Part shown: positions 34,013 to 46,100 of the stretch, in pieces
Layout of the letters: every line of letters starts with the position of its first letter
Position numbering within the stretch: the stretch's first letter is position 1
The notes under the pieces: model-generated
The model's database searches: none
Told to the model about the DNA's origin: nothing
The model's input: only the letters and a program-made list of their open reading frames with translations
Translations under genes and position numbers: made by a program
From: Halisarca cf. caerulea
Taxonomy: Eukaryota > Porifera > Demospongiae > Chondrillida > Halisarcidae
Assembly (NCBI GenBank): GCA_963170055.1
Contig: CAUJGJ010000040.1
Location: 1,242,301 to 1,306,300 of the forward strand
DNA length: 64,000 bases
Direction: 5' to 3'

Positions 34013-36211
34013 ATGGCCACTAAGAGCGTGCAGGATTTTACAGCAAGGGAATTGAAGGACTATCTAGTCCAGCATAAGATTTTGAAGGAAGAAGAGGCAA
34101 ATTTATTGGAAGGTAAGTAATCTTCAATTTGACATGACCGTGTGGCCGGTAGGTAGACTTATTATTCTGGCTTTTGCCGACACAGAGAGGCAAGTTGATG
34201 GTGATGCATTTTGTTTGCTGACGCGAGAAGACATAGCGATCCTCTTCCCTGATAAAGGTCAATTCATTTTAGGATGCAAGCTGTATCGTGAGGTACAATC
34301 CAGTCGTCAGACCTCTGTAGGAAAAGAATCAGACCTATCTACTGACGATCCGAATCATTCGTCTGTATCTGCAAACGTCCGAACGTCCTTTAGTTCTGTC
34401 CCCTCTGTATCGGCTCCTTCAAAGTCCAAAGACACATTGCTGTCCAAATTCGTGATGCCCAGATTTCCTAGAGATGTTGAAAAAGCCCTGAAAGACGATC
34501 GTCTACAAACTTCAGTACTTCGCAACAAACTGATTCGTGAAGCATGCAGGTCATTGCGTGGGTACTGCCAAGCGGAGGGGAGAAGACCAACAGCAGCTGA
34601 AAAAAGAAAACTCGGATCTAAACTATATCGTCTGGCTCCAAAAAGCCTTGGAGATCCAGATGGCCTTGCAGTTACTGGTGTTCCTGAGGTGAGCATGCCA
34701 GGGTACAATTCTATAGATATCATAGCTATATACATGAGTGATTCTTTGTTTCTATCCTTTATATATTTATCATTTTGTGATCTTGAATGTAATGACATTG
34801 AATGGAATACTATAGCTATTCCATATCCCGTATACATATAACAGTAATTATTTCCTGTTATCTGATCCCTATAGTTGCATTCATCTTGATCACTGGTGGG
34901 TTATTCTCCTGCATATATAGGCTGGCCTGAACAATCAAATTTCTAAGTGGTTTTCCAACAATGAACACTGTGACCGGAAATCATTGGGAGAAGTTCGTTC
35001 TTCACATTCATCCTCAAAAAATCATAGCTGGACCGAACCAGAAGATTCCAATGTCAGTGATCATTTAGCCCTGTTAAAAAAGGAATTAAAGAAAAATGTG
35101 ATTCACTGGAATGATGACACAGTGGTGAGATTGCTCTCATTGACTTATGAAGCTCGAAAAGCAAAGCCCAGCCAGAAAATTGGCAGTGCACTGCCATGCT
35201 TTTCAAATCCTTTCTATGTAAGACATTCAATTTCAAATTGGTATACTTTCATAATTGTGCTTAATTTTATTGTTCTTGTGTGTATATCGCTTAATATTTT
35301 TTGTGCATGTCTCCATTATATAGTTGGTACAAGAGCTACTTCATAAATGTGGAAAGACTTTCACAGAACACAATGACGTCCTTGATGAGCTCAGAAAAAT
35401 ACACAGACTATGGCAGTATGAAATTGAACCTGCATTGCAAGAAGTAGTGTCCCAGGCTCAACATGAAGATGAAGTTGATGGTTTGTGAATAATATTATTA
35501 AATGCATTGTGCATGTGTGTCATTTGTGAAGTGTTGCGTGTATTCATGAGTTATATATATATATATTATATTAATAACCTAAATTCCTTTGGATTTATAA
35601 TTGTAGAGAACGATTGCCTCACTTGGCTGATTGAGAAATTGAAGCCACGCAATAGCAAAGTTTCAAGTGAAGTAAGAATCAGTCACTTTATTTGTGTGGA
35701 AGAGGTTAGTTCTGCTATTTTTTTACTTTTACCTCATGCATTTTAATTTAATAGACCCCTATTATTCTACTCATAGTCCTTAGCACTGTGTAAGGCGAGG
35801 CATGAAATGGAGCACGATCCATTCATTGCAGTTGCAGGATCCAGCATTTTTGAAATGACAGACTGCGCCCTTGTTTGTAACCAGAAAGTTGTCTTCCACT
35901 TGCAGTGTGGATTGAACATTGCAAATATGTCCTTTGTCCTGGCTGCCTTCTGCCACTTTTACAACCTTCGCTACTCCCCCCTGGTGGAAGATTTAATGGA
36001 GTTTTTCCAAGTCAAACTTATTGGCCTGTCAGAGAAGAAGAAGTACACAGTTGCTTTGACTTCAGTGCTGAGAGCCATACAGGGTCAACAAGAACTCACC
36101 AAGCAGTCCCAGATTGATGGAGTGGAAGAAATGGATCATGTCTCAGCTGATAGTGATGCCACACGTCTGGATTATCAGATTGACTCGCAAGTCACTTTGC
36201 TTAACTGTTGA
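34013..36211 (+). CDS. SAM-domain protein encoded in the CACTA-like element
   Basis: Six exons, 34013-34112, 34186-34688, 34921-35217, 35324-35480, 35607-35671 and 35777-36211, join in one frame of 518 aa with GT-AG junctions throughout. Residues about 8-68 fit a SAM domain (FTARELKDYLVQHKILKEEE, then DGDAFCLLTREDIAILFPDK and GCKLYREV), a helical module for self-association or protein/RNA binding. A Ser/Thr-rich linker, a basic region (LIREACRSLRGYCQAEGRRP) and a C-terminal domain without recognised motifs follow. It resembles SAMD3-like predicted proteins of fish and invertebrates (from memory, not searched). It is divergently paired with the transposase, about 70 bp between starts, so a shared promoter is likely. 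A role as transposition accessory protein is inference. Confidence 0.75.
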
Positions 36212-36359
36212 CTGCTGCATGCATGTATAACATTAAATTTTAGTTTGTTGCCTTTTATGTTGAAAGAATAGCCAGCCTATAACTTGAACTTGATATAGTA
36301 ACTGTTGCAGTTATAAATTGTGTTTTATTGAGTTTTGTACTCCTGACAGGTTTCTAGTT

Positions 36360-36600
36360 ATTCATATTGCTAGTGAGGGTCTATGTTCTAAGACAATTAC
36401 CTCAAATTATAAACTTAAAGTGAGTGTAAAGTATGTCTTAAGCCAAGACATTCCTTGATCTAAAAGTGAGATAGCATATGACTCAAATATAGACATGATA
36501 TCTCTTTTAAAGAAACTGAATGACTCACCACAGTTAGCCACTGTGATTCTTTATTTAAGACAAATCTGATCTAAAAACAAGTCTATTATACAACTATAAT
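36360..36600. repeat. Right subterminal motif array of the CACTA-like element
   Basis: Motifs related to the left array: TCTTAAGCCAAGAC, ACTTAAAGTGAG, TCTAAAAGTGAGAT and TTTAAGACAAATC. Together with the left array this supports the assigned element boundaries. Confidence 0.6.
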
Positions 36601-36621
36601 TAAGATTTCCTTTTTCCAGTG

Positions 36622-37256
36622 CATGCATAAGTGGATGTGTATGTGCAAGTACATCCAAGTGGTCGTACATATTCCTACATGAACAAATATGCATGTTACT
36701 TGAACAGTATGCATGCAATGATTGATGCACTACACACACTACTTCATCAGTTGGAGTATGAGGCTTTGTTACAACGTTAGTCCCTTGCCCTCTCTCCACA
36801 ACCTCAAATCTTTCCAAACATTGACACGGGAAGCTTATCAGTACAATAGCTACTGACATGCAGCACAAAGTCCACATAGTTGTGGTTGGCAGAAATTCTC
36901 CTATAAGCAGCACCATGCTAATGTGCTTAGCGAGTGCCTGGTTTAGTACATATGGTCAATAGGACACAATTATGCTCCATGTGCTGCATACACAATCCTC
37001 TCCTTTGAAGAAATGGCCTCATCTCTTGTCATGTTCACAATTGCTCCCTGCCAATGACTATATATTACTAGAGAATGAAAATGATGAAGTACTAAAAGTT
37101 CTATACTCACTAGTATGAAAGCTGCATCATCACAAACCTCTGTGCAAATGTATAACATTTTGGTTCACATAATGTGATGCACTTTTGTTTTTTTGACATG
37201 GTCTTCAAAAATGCCAATAAGTGTGCTTGATGTCAATACCCTCAATGTCATATTTC
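36622..37256. other. Spacer right of the CACTA-like element
   Basis: 36820-36915 resembles 24990-25110 (shared GTGGTTGGCAG, CTGCCAACCACAA on the other strand). On the - strand a splice-compatible pair of short open segments (about 37160-37110 and 37050-36985; EVCDDAAFIL then GAIVNMTRDEAISS) could be exons of an unrecognised gene, too little to call. Confidence 0.35.
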
Positions 37257-38880
37257 TTAACCTTTTTCCATCCGCATTACAATTTTTCGCTAGACTGTTA
37301 CCATCCGTTGGGACATTTTTGGCACAAGATATTCGTGGTCTTTGTTTTGATTGTTTTGCTCCTTTATTCGCATGAAACATCGCTGAAGTGAATGAAACAG
37401 TTTCGCCCATTGTTTGATAGTGTCTTCGAGTTATTACTTCATCTTCTTCGGAGTGCGGCACTATTAAAACTGACCCTCAACCAATTCGTTGTCTGCAGAA
37501 CTATGTAGACGACCTCACCTCTTACCGCTTTCTGTACTCATTCAGTGATCATCTTGCACTTGTTTTTGGTTCGTATACATATAGTTTGCATGCTGTAGGT
37601 GGTTAGAAACCGTGCATTACAGTCATTTTTGTGTTTTCTTCGCGAATTACGTAACCACATAACGCATTATAATTATTTCGATTTTTCTCAGAACTGTTCA
37701 ACATCAATTCGCTGTCAATCCGTGTATACAATAGATGGCTGCACACAACAATAGTGGAATGAACCCAAGTGAAGCTTTACAACAATTAATGGCAATGGGT
37801 GACAGTGATTGGGACAATTCTGAGTCAGAAGGTGAGGGAAAAGACTTGGGAGAAGAGGCAAACAACTCCCTTCTTGGTCCACTTGATATAGTACAAGCAG
37901 AATTGGATGAATCTGCAGTGAATGGAACAGAAGCAGTACATGTTCCAATTGATCACAGCCCCACATCAACACCCCAACAAAAAGTATCACCCAGCTCTGG
38001 ATGACCCCGTGCCTGTACCTTCACAGCCGACGCATGCAACCCTCATACAACATACACCCACGACATCTAACACAAGTACATCCTTGGTTGTTCCCACACC
38101 TCCACCTTCCCAAGACCAAACATCAATGGTTTCTGCTGGTCCCATAAATGCACAGAGCATATCAACTACAACCTCCACACCTGCACAGGACCTAACACCT
38201 ACAACCACAGTGTGTACCACAACCTCCACATCCCAGGCAAGTAGAAACTCCAGCACCCCCTCACAAAGTATACCTGGTAGGAATGGTAGTGGAACTTCAG
38301 CAACCACCCAAGCATAAGCACTAGTTATTGCTGCACCCTGGACACAAGCTAGTCAGCCTTATACTCATCTTGTTGGTCCAATCAACCCACCTGCGGAAGA
38401 TGCTCCTCCATTGTGTTTTTTTGAGCGCATCTTTGAAGAAGAAACTTTTCAGTATATTGCAGATCAGTCCAACCTGTATGCAAGCCAAAAAAGTCAGGGT
38501 CAGTATAAATGGGAGGACACGCATCCTAATGAGATTAGAAGGATAATTAGTATGCTGTAAGCGATGGGAGTTCACAGGCTACCTGACTTCCATGACTACT
38601 GGAGTCAGGACCCATTACTTTCAGTCCCAGGAATTGTTTGTGGCATGCCAAGAGCAAGGTTCAAGGTGTTAATGAGAAACTTACATTTGAATGACAACAC
38701 ACAGGCCCCTCCACGTACTAATAGTAGGTAAGATAAGCTGTACAAGATCCGTCCACTGCTCAATACCATCATCAGCAACACACAGGCTGCATATGATCTC
38801 CATCAACAAGTAGCCGTGGACGAAGCCATGGTACTATTCAAAGGCAGGTCGGCCATGAAGCAGTACATGCCACATGAATA
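37257..38880 (+). pseudogene. piggyBac copy 2, 3'-truncated
   Basis: Starts at TTAACCTTTTTCCATCC (37257), like the left end at 831. The coding part begins at ATG 37735 (MAAHNNSGMNPSEALQQLMA), acidic, then a Thr/Ser/Pro-rich linker in another frame (frameshift near 37990). The core follows as LVGPINPP, FFERIFEEETFQYIADQSN, WSQDPLLSVPGIVCGMPRAR and VAVDEAMVLFKGRSAMKQYM. A TAA at 38558-38560 and a TAA at 38728-38730 interrupt it. Homology stops at about 38878, before the second and third catalytic aspartates; no right end found. Confidence 0.82.
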
Positions 38881-39216
38881 ATCTGCACACAGTGTATGCC
38901 TCACCACTTCCCAGCACCCTATCACATCATAACAATGCAACCTTGAATATGTTGCTTTGCTTAATATGATATACCCGAATGTATTCATGTTATTTGTCCT
39001 TGTTTTCAATGACAAGTACCTGCCCTTCAAGGTGAACTTATTGTATAGACTGTTTAATATAAACACACTAGTATGTATGAATGGCATCTTTGTTCTTGCT
39101 ACCTTTAGTCTCATCAACTAGGTGTTCAGACAAAATTTTATGAATGACAATTTCAGTATAAATTTGATACAGCATGGAATGGTATAAGGTACTCAAATGG
39201 ATGACCAAAGAGAACA
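38881..39216. other. Spacer, nothing recognised
   Basis: No open frame, repeat or element end that I can support. Confidence 0.5.
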
Positions 39217-39946
39217 CGCATGTAAGACATGTCCACGCTAATTCGAAGGTGTGAAAATTTTGGTCATTTTTTTAACATCTGTTCTCAACTTGTGCACATT
39301 TTAGAATATTGAAGAAGGACATTTGTAGTTAGCAAACATGTAAACTTCTCGTTGAACATAGTTATTAACGACTGTTATCTATGTTGAAGCTGCTACAAAG
39401 GTTTTCCCTACCCCTACGCGCGAAGGAATTTCTCTGGGTGCTGCATGGTGGAACGGCTTCTGGGATATATTTTTACATATATCGAAATAGCGAAGTATTT
39501 ACTAAGTTTTCCATGTTGCGTATTTTGTCATTCCTCTCCAAAGCCGAGATCAGTGAAATCAGCCCAGAAAAACAGAACTTCAGGCGCACATAACTCGGGA
39601 CTGGAGCAAAAATTCAAAATACGCAACATGGAAAAGTTAGATCGTATCAATAACTCACATTTGGTACTATAAAACCGTCTTAGCTTTGTTCCCTCATGCA
39701 GCACCCAGCGCAAAACTAAAATTCTAAAGAACTTTAAGTTTAGTCACATGTCAGCATGTGACAGAGCATCGGTGATGACAAAAAACGTCACTAAACACGG
39801 ATTCGGCAATCGTATACACCCGAATAACAACACGAATCCCGAGATAAATGCGTGACAAATATTTTATAGGCGCCGAAATATAATATTTTGTCACTATGCA
39901 AACTGAGAAGCGCTATCATAACAAATGAGGACATGTCCCACATGCG
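39217..39946 (-). mobile_element. Foldback element, copy 1
   Basis: Outer inverted ends CGCATGTAAGACATGTCC (39217-39234) and, inverse, CGCATGTGGGACATGTCC (ending 39946). Inside are nested inverted arms: CTGGGTGCTGCAT (39434-39446) with ATGCAGCACCCAG (39696-39708), and a perfect inner pair, TTTTCCATGTTGCGTATTTT plus G (39507-39527) with its inverse (39615-39635), around an 87-nt loop. Its sequence is the inverse of copies 2 and 3. Noncoding. Confidence 0.82.
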
Positions 39947-40600
39947 CATGCACAAGTGGCTGGATTTCATGACTAGTTTTCTATAAGAAAAGATGCCCAG
40001 TCAGGTAGGTTCCTCTGTACCTGATGTTAGTCCTGCATATTGCAATGTGATCGTCTTATGACATCAACCACAAGTGGAAGAAAAAAGAATTCACATGCCC
40101 AGTCACGTAGGTTCCTCTGTGTGTGATGTTAGTCCTTCGTTTCACAACATGATCGTGTCATGACATCAACCACGAGTAGAAGTAGGAAAGGCAATCCATA
40201 TTTCATGAAAGATTTTGATTTGTGGTATTGTCATCATGGTGTTGTTCCTGTTTGTACATCATGAATTTTTATGATGTCATGTGAAGTTCTGTGGCTGCTG
40301 AACACAACAAGTTACTGGAAGTTTTTGAATCCAGTCCACTTCCGAACAGTCACTATTACATCATTTACCTTCATAAAATTTCATAAAGTAGTAGATGGTG
40401 TTCCCAGCATATATAACAGTAAAATTCAAAAGTGAGTAAAAGTGCCTCTTCAAAAAGTGAGGGCTTGCAACTTGTCAGGCATTTCCTAATTTTGTAAAAT
40501 TGTAGAATCATTCATTTCCAAAGTTTGCCTAGTAAAATTTGTAGCTTTGACATAAATATATATATATATATATTTATGTATATATATATACTGATCATAG
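39947..40600. other. Upstream region of receptor B, with a 102-bp direct repeat
   Basis: ATGCCCAGTCAGGTAGGTTC at 39993 recurs with changes at 40095, followed in both by GATGTTAGTCCT and TGACATCAACCAC; the unit is about 102 bp. A (TA)n tract lies just upstream of the receptor B start (about 40556-40590). No upstream exon recognised. Confidence 0.6.
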
Positions 40601-42382
40601 ATGTCAGCTGAAAACAAGTGCCGACAGCATATTATACTGGAGTGGGTAGTTGTAGCCGTTGCAATTACCATTTTCATGGCCATATTCAGCATCCCAGCAG
40701 TAGTGTTCTACATATATCAAGACAATGGGGGAGTCAACTTGAGGGATATCTTGTCAGACTTAGTCTCACAACTACACTTGTGCAATAATCAGACAATGGC
40801 CACAAGTTTGGTAGGTATTGGGAATGAATGTGTGTATTATTTCGGTTCTCTTTAACCACAACTGTTGAAAATGTACAGGATAACATAACCAGGAATGGTC
40901 TTTTCATGAGTGATAACTGTGTAGAGTACGAGATAAGTGGTGTGTGCTATTCAAGCCTACAAGAGGTTCTCCAGGCACGAGGACATTCGACAAACAACAT
41001 CACAATAGCAACAATGGGAAATACTGTAACAGTATTGGAAGGGAATCTACAAGCTATGGTCTCCAGTGCTTTACTGTCAGAAAGTTGCAAGACTTATGGT
41101 TTGCCATTATATTGTCGTTTCCTCTTGCCACCATGTGATGGTGGAACTACAGTTACATTGACAAGAGAAGAGTGTGTCACACTAAAAACTAAACATTGTG
41201 CAGATGAAGTACAACTGTTGAACAGGGTCCGTAACACTGCTCTGTACCAGAAGTTCTCATATCTTGATCCCAACTGTAGTACACTTCCTCAGGGAGTACA
41301 TTCAACAAATGTAAAAGTGAGTTATGACTGGTAACCATCAACGAAGCGTGCTGCATAGATAATACACAAGTATATCTTATCTTATTATGTCGTAGGAATT
41401 CGCCTACAACTACTCTACTGCTAATGAAAAAGCTTTTTCCAACACAAGTTTCATAGAAACAGATATCACTTGCCACTCAGAGTTTACTAGTGTCTGTTCA
41501 CTCTGTCTGCCTAGTTGTACCGAATTGTACTACAATACAAGAATAGGTAGTGGACCTCAGATTGATGATTTTGTAAAGATAACATGTGCAAGTCTTGGAG
41601 TACTGGGTTCTATCATATTCTTCATATTAGCAGCTATAAAATGGAGAGAAGTGTAAGTTGAATTCAATTCAAGCATATCATACATGAAAAGACAAGTACA
41701 GTTCATTCTGCCATACCACAGTGATGCCCCTAATTCATTGTGATGTTGACATAATATTTAACTTACACAGGTATGTTATGTTCAATTGGGCCATAAACGG
41801 GATATAAAATTAAATGGTGGACGTTATCAAAGCACTGGAATAAATCACCTTGTTTTCTGTTGGAACGGAATGGGACGCTCTAAGTGACGTTTGGACTAAC
41901 ACTTGACATACGGTATAGACCTAAGCCTAATCTACATTGTCATTTGACCTGCTAACCAATGAAGGAGGAAAAGGACTGCACAAGGAAATTGCAACTGAAA
42001 TTCAGGTCTCAAAAATTTTAGCTTTTGAATTTGAAAATTTCACAGATTGTACCTAAAGGATTAAACCATCAGAATCGAAAAATGAATCTTTGTACGTTGT
42101 TCCATTCGGTTTATGTCCAGTGTTTTGCGGCCACATGGGTGTTTTTTTTAGTTTTTCTTGAGAATAACCTTGAATATTGAATACATGGAATGTAGCAGTG
42201 AAATTCATTTTGGATTTAGTAAGTTTACACTTACTAGGGGAGAAGGCGGCCTTTGGCCGCCTTCACCCCTAGTTCGGGTGGCGGGTGCAACCCTTATATC
42301 AAGTGAAGAGGTTGTGTTCAGTGAATTTATCCAATTATTGAGTGCAATTTCCAAATTTAGAGTAAGCCCACCCACACACACA

Positions 42383-42416
<34 letters not shown>

Positions 42417-42443
42417 CACAAACATACACACACACACACACAG

Positions 42444-42498
<55 letters not shown>

Positions 42499-42636
42499 TG
42501 TATACTCATATTATGTGCACCAATACACACAGACACACCAATTTTATCACACATACCAACTGCAAAGGAATCTTGCACATGAATGTTCCAAAAATAAATA
42601 TCTAATAGGATTCTTTGTAGTATCTATGGTATTTAG

Positions 42637-42721
<85 letters not shown>

Positions 42722-42786
42722 CCACACACACACACACTCACACACACACACACACACCACACACACACACACCACACACACACACA

Positions 42787-42847
<61 letters not shown>

Positions 42848-42985
42848 TGTATACTCATATTATGTGCACAAATACATACAGACACACCAATTTTATCACA
42901 CATACAAACTGCAAAGGAATCCTGCACATGAATGTTCCAAAAATAAATATCTAATAGGATTCTTCGTAGTATCTATGGTATTTAG

Positions 42986-43058
<73 letters not shown>

Positions 43059-43115
43059 ACACCACACACACACACACACACACACCACACACCACACACC
43101 ACACACACACACACA

Positions 43116-43188
<73 letters not shown>

Positions 43189-46100
43189 CGTGCTGTACAC
43201 ACATATTATATGCACACACAGATACACCAATTTTATCACACATACTAACTGTAAAGGATCCTGCACATGCATGTTCCCAAAATAAATATCTCTATCTAAC
43301 AGAATCTAACAGGATTATACGTATTTCGCAGCATAATCGACGGATTTCGACAGGAAACCCGTATACTTACTACGGATACCACTGTGCACGAACATGGCCG
43401 TTGACATCCTTTTTGCCATCGTTGCCGCTTTTGTTTCCCACGCGTAAATCATTCCGCCTTATAGATAAGGACACTCACCAAGTTTATTTTGGAACATTCA
43501 CCGTAGTCAGAAAGTACTCGCTTCTTTTTCCCAGGAGGAGTTAGCGGACAACCGTTTCGAAGCTAAAAGTCGTATTCCTGTCAGGATTCACCCGTAAACC
43601 GAATATGGCGGCTCGTAGGCTTGTACGGGCTATTTTCGAAATTTCGCCATTTCGCAAGTAAAAGTGAAGAGGAGCCTTACGTGCTCTTTCCAGATCCTAC
43701 AGTTGACGATCGTAAACAGTCGTCCGCAGTCAGTCGAAGCGCGCGTCAGTGAACTGCGAACAAAAAATCGGCCTATCTTTATTATAATAAGATTGCACAT
43801 TTTGAGCCTACTTTTGTATACAAAACCTTTCTCAATTTGCAATCTTTGTTTTTCATGTAGACCAAATAAAAGGTCTACAAACATGATTTTTTTATGTACT
43901 AGATAAGCCTCTAGTCTACTCAGATGCAATGTAGATATGCCATTGCTTTGTCTAAGAATATTTCAGCATTGTATATTTTGTTCCGCCAAGCATCGAAGGA
44001 TTTAGTTTAGTACTTCAATGATGTCCGCCATATTGTTTATATGTCAGACATACGCAGGTAAATTATGTGCAACGAAATGGTGGCAGATAAACTTTACTGT
44101 AAATACGCCCCATTTTTTCTTTCCTGTTTCGTTGTGTGAGCAAAACAAAGGTACTGTACAATACTTTATGATTTTACATTCCTGCACTTAGAACATCTCA
44201 AAGATCTTATTCAAGGAATAATTTGGCAGATTCAAAAGTATATGAAAACAACTTCTTTCCAAAAGGCGGTCTACTTAACGGCAGCACTGTGATACAATTT
44301 CTACTTCGAAAGGTTCCTACGAAAGGTAACTAGCCTTTCACCGTATGACTTATTGAAATTTGCCTTTGTTCCTGTTATGTGCAGGTTTTAAAATAGTTTT
44401 TGAGAAGACAAATATAAGAACAGGTGCATATAAAACGAACAGAACAATGTATCAAGAAGCCATACAGTGAAAACTTAGTATTACCCTTTGTCAACAACCT
44501 TGTAAAGGTTCACAGCTACAAAGCACCGCTGAGTAGACCGCCTTTTGCAAAGAAAATTGGTCTTCGAGCTTTTGTCATCTTCCATCTAAGTCATGCCAAT
44601 GTCAGGTGACTTCATGCACGATGTTGCAATAAATTCTACTTTGAAGGGTTCCTACGAAGAGTAGCTAACTTTTCCCCACTTCTATTTTCTTATTTGTTCC
44701 AGCGATGTTAAGGTTTTAGAAGATTTAGAAAGGGCAAAACAAGAATAAGACGAATTATCCAGTCAGAGTTTACACAGTCTGCACATGACCAACCCATGCA
44801 AAATTACCAAATGTGACACTTTTTTATGACATTCCTTTTGAACCAAGAAACGCCCCCTTTCTGGCTAAGTTTGCACATAACTTACCGTTGTAACATTCCT
44901 GCGTACTTGAAGATGTTAAAACATCATAAAATCTGACATTCTACAAAACCCTTGCTAACAATGGATCATCTTTTGATTGGTTAGACACATGTGGAACATG
45001 TCCAAAATCCTCAAGAATCCTGTGCAGGCACCTAATAGAAGGAAATTGCGCACTTCTCAGGCTTCCACACGTGAACTTCGCATGACTAATAGCATTAAGG
45101 TGCGCAACCAATGCGTGACGTCATTTTAACTTAACGTGTAATCTTCTTAAATGTACTCACTTGTCAAGTGACAAAATGGCGACGAAGCACTTCCAGTTTA
45201 GTTACTTCTTCAAAGGCCGGTAAGATGTGACATACGACCAATCGCCCTTTGTTTATTAGATTTGTTGTAAGTACTCAAAGAAATAAAGGCTTTCCATGTT
45301 GGGGATTTCGATTGCTTGCCTCTTTCGAAAGTTTCAGGTAGAATCGTGAGTGCTTGTAATGTCAAATTGTTGTTTTTGTTCATTATCTAAAAATCCAATA
45401 GACCTATGAAAATCCCCAGCATGGATGTTATAGATAGTACTATAACAAACCTTCTTTACATGTAATGGGTCCACAGCTTCATACCTACAAATTCTACCAG
45501 CCTTTCATTACAATTAAATAGCTCAAAGTAGAATGCCTGTTATTCTGTTTAATTGGTAGTTGTTATTCTATGTTTAGTATCAAACGAAATTCCATAACAA
45601 GCTACACAATAGAAATTGTTTCGTGCAGATACAGTAAACCAGCATGAAGAAATGAAGAAAATACTGTGTGATTTTTTTCTTTACTTTAAAGCCAAACACG
45701 TGCAAAGTGGACATGTTCCACATGCAACTAGTTCTGCCAGAATCTGTAGATATGTCACACCAGGAAGCTATATCGTGCACATTGGTATAGTAACTATGTG
45801 CAAATACAAATTCTAGACTTATCACAAAGTTCATTGAGTCTTTTCACAATTCACATTTCCCTACTGATTAGGGTACTCATCTATGGTGTATATACTATGC
45901 TCATTTTCCACATTGAAATTTGCATGCCTAATTACAATATGGCTCTTACTCAATCTTCTCACAAAGGTTTACTTTTCCAACTGTCCTAGTTTTCTATGAA
46001 AACATTATTGAATTCATTGTTGGTGAGTCAATCTACATGTGTTAATCTTTCACATGAACTTGTGTGATTCAACTGACATTCCTTTGCAGTTTCTTGATGT

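Larger units (their letters stand above)
28807..36621. mobile_element. CACTA/EnSpm-like (CMC superfamily) transposon with two divergent genes
   Basis: The left tip CACTGGAAAAACAGATTCTT (28807-28826) is inverse to the right tip, which read inversely is CACTGGAAAAAGGAAATCTT (ending 36621). Eleven bases are perfect and similarity extends about 27 bp. A CA dinucleotide lies outside each end, consistent with a 2-bp duplication. Both subterminal regions are packed with short TCTTAAGTTGAGAC-like motifs, a known trait of CACTA elements. Between them are a - strand transposase gene (29391-33944) and a + strand SAM-domain gene (34013-36211), start codons only about 70 bp apart. The element is 7.8 kb. 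Confidence 0.82.
41653..45966 (+). other. Intron 3 of receptor B, enlarged by repeats
   Basis: A 4.3-kb phase-2 intron. Contents in order: a MITE end at 41766 (CACAGGTATGTTATGTTC), a GGCGGCC-type hairpin at about 42240-42280, CA microsatellite arrays (42372-43186), a MITE-like repeat (44051-44906) and a foldback-type element (44986-45724). No coding sequence. Confidence 0.75.

Noticed and set aside
34355..34837. 160-aa - strand open frame opposite the SAM gene
   Set aside because: The + strand gives a consistent spliced 518-aa protein; the antisense frame has no recognisable features.
37987..38307. 106-aa - strand frame rich in Val
   Set aside because: Antisense to the Thr/Ser/Pro linker of piggyBac copy 2.
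42158..43544. Long open frames rich in His-Thr or Cys-Val
   Set aside because: They are translations of CA/TG microsatellites in all frames and lie inside intron 3 of receptor B.
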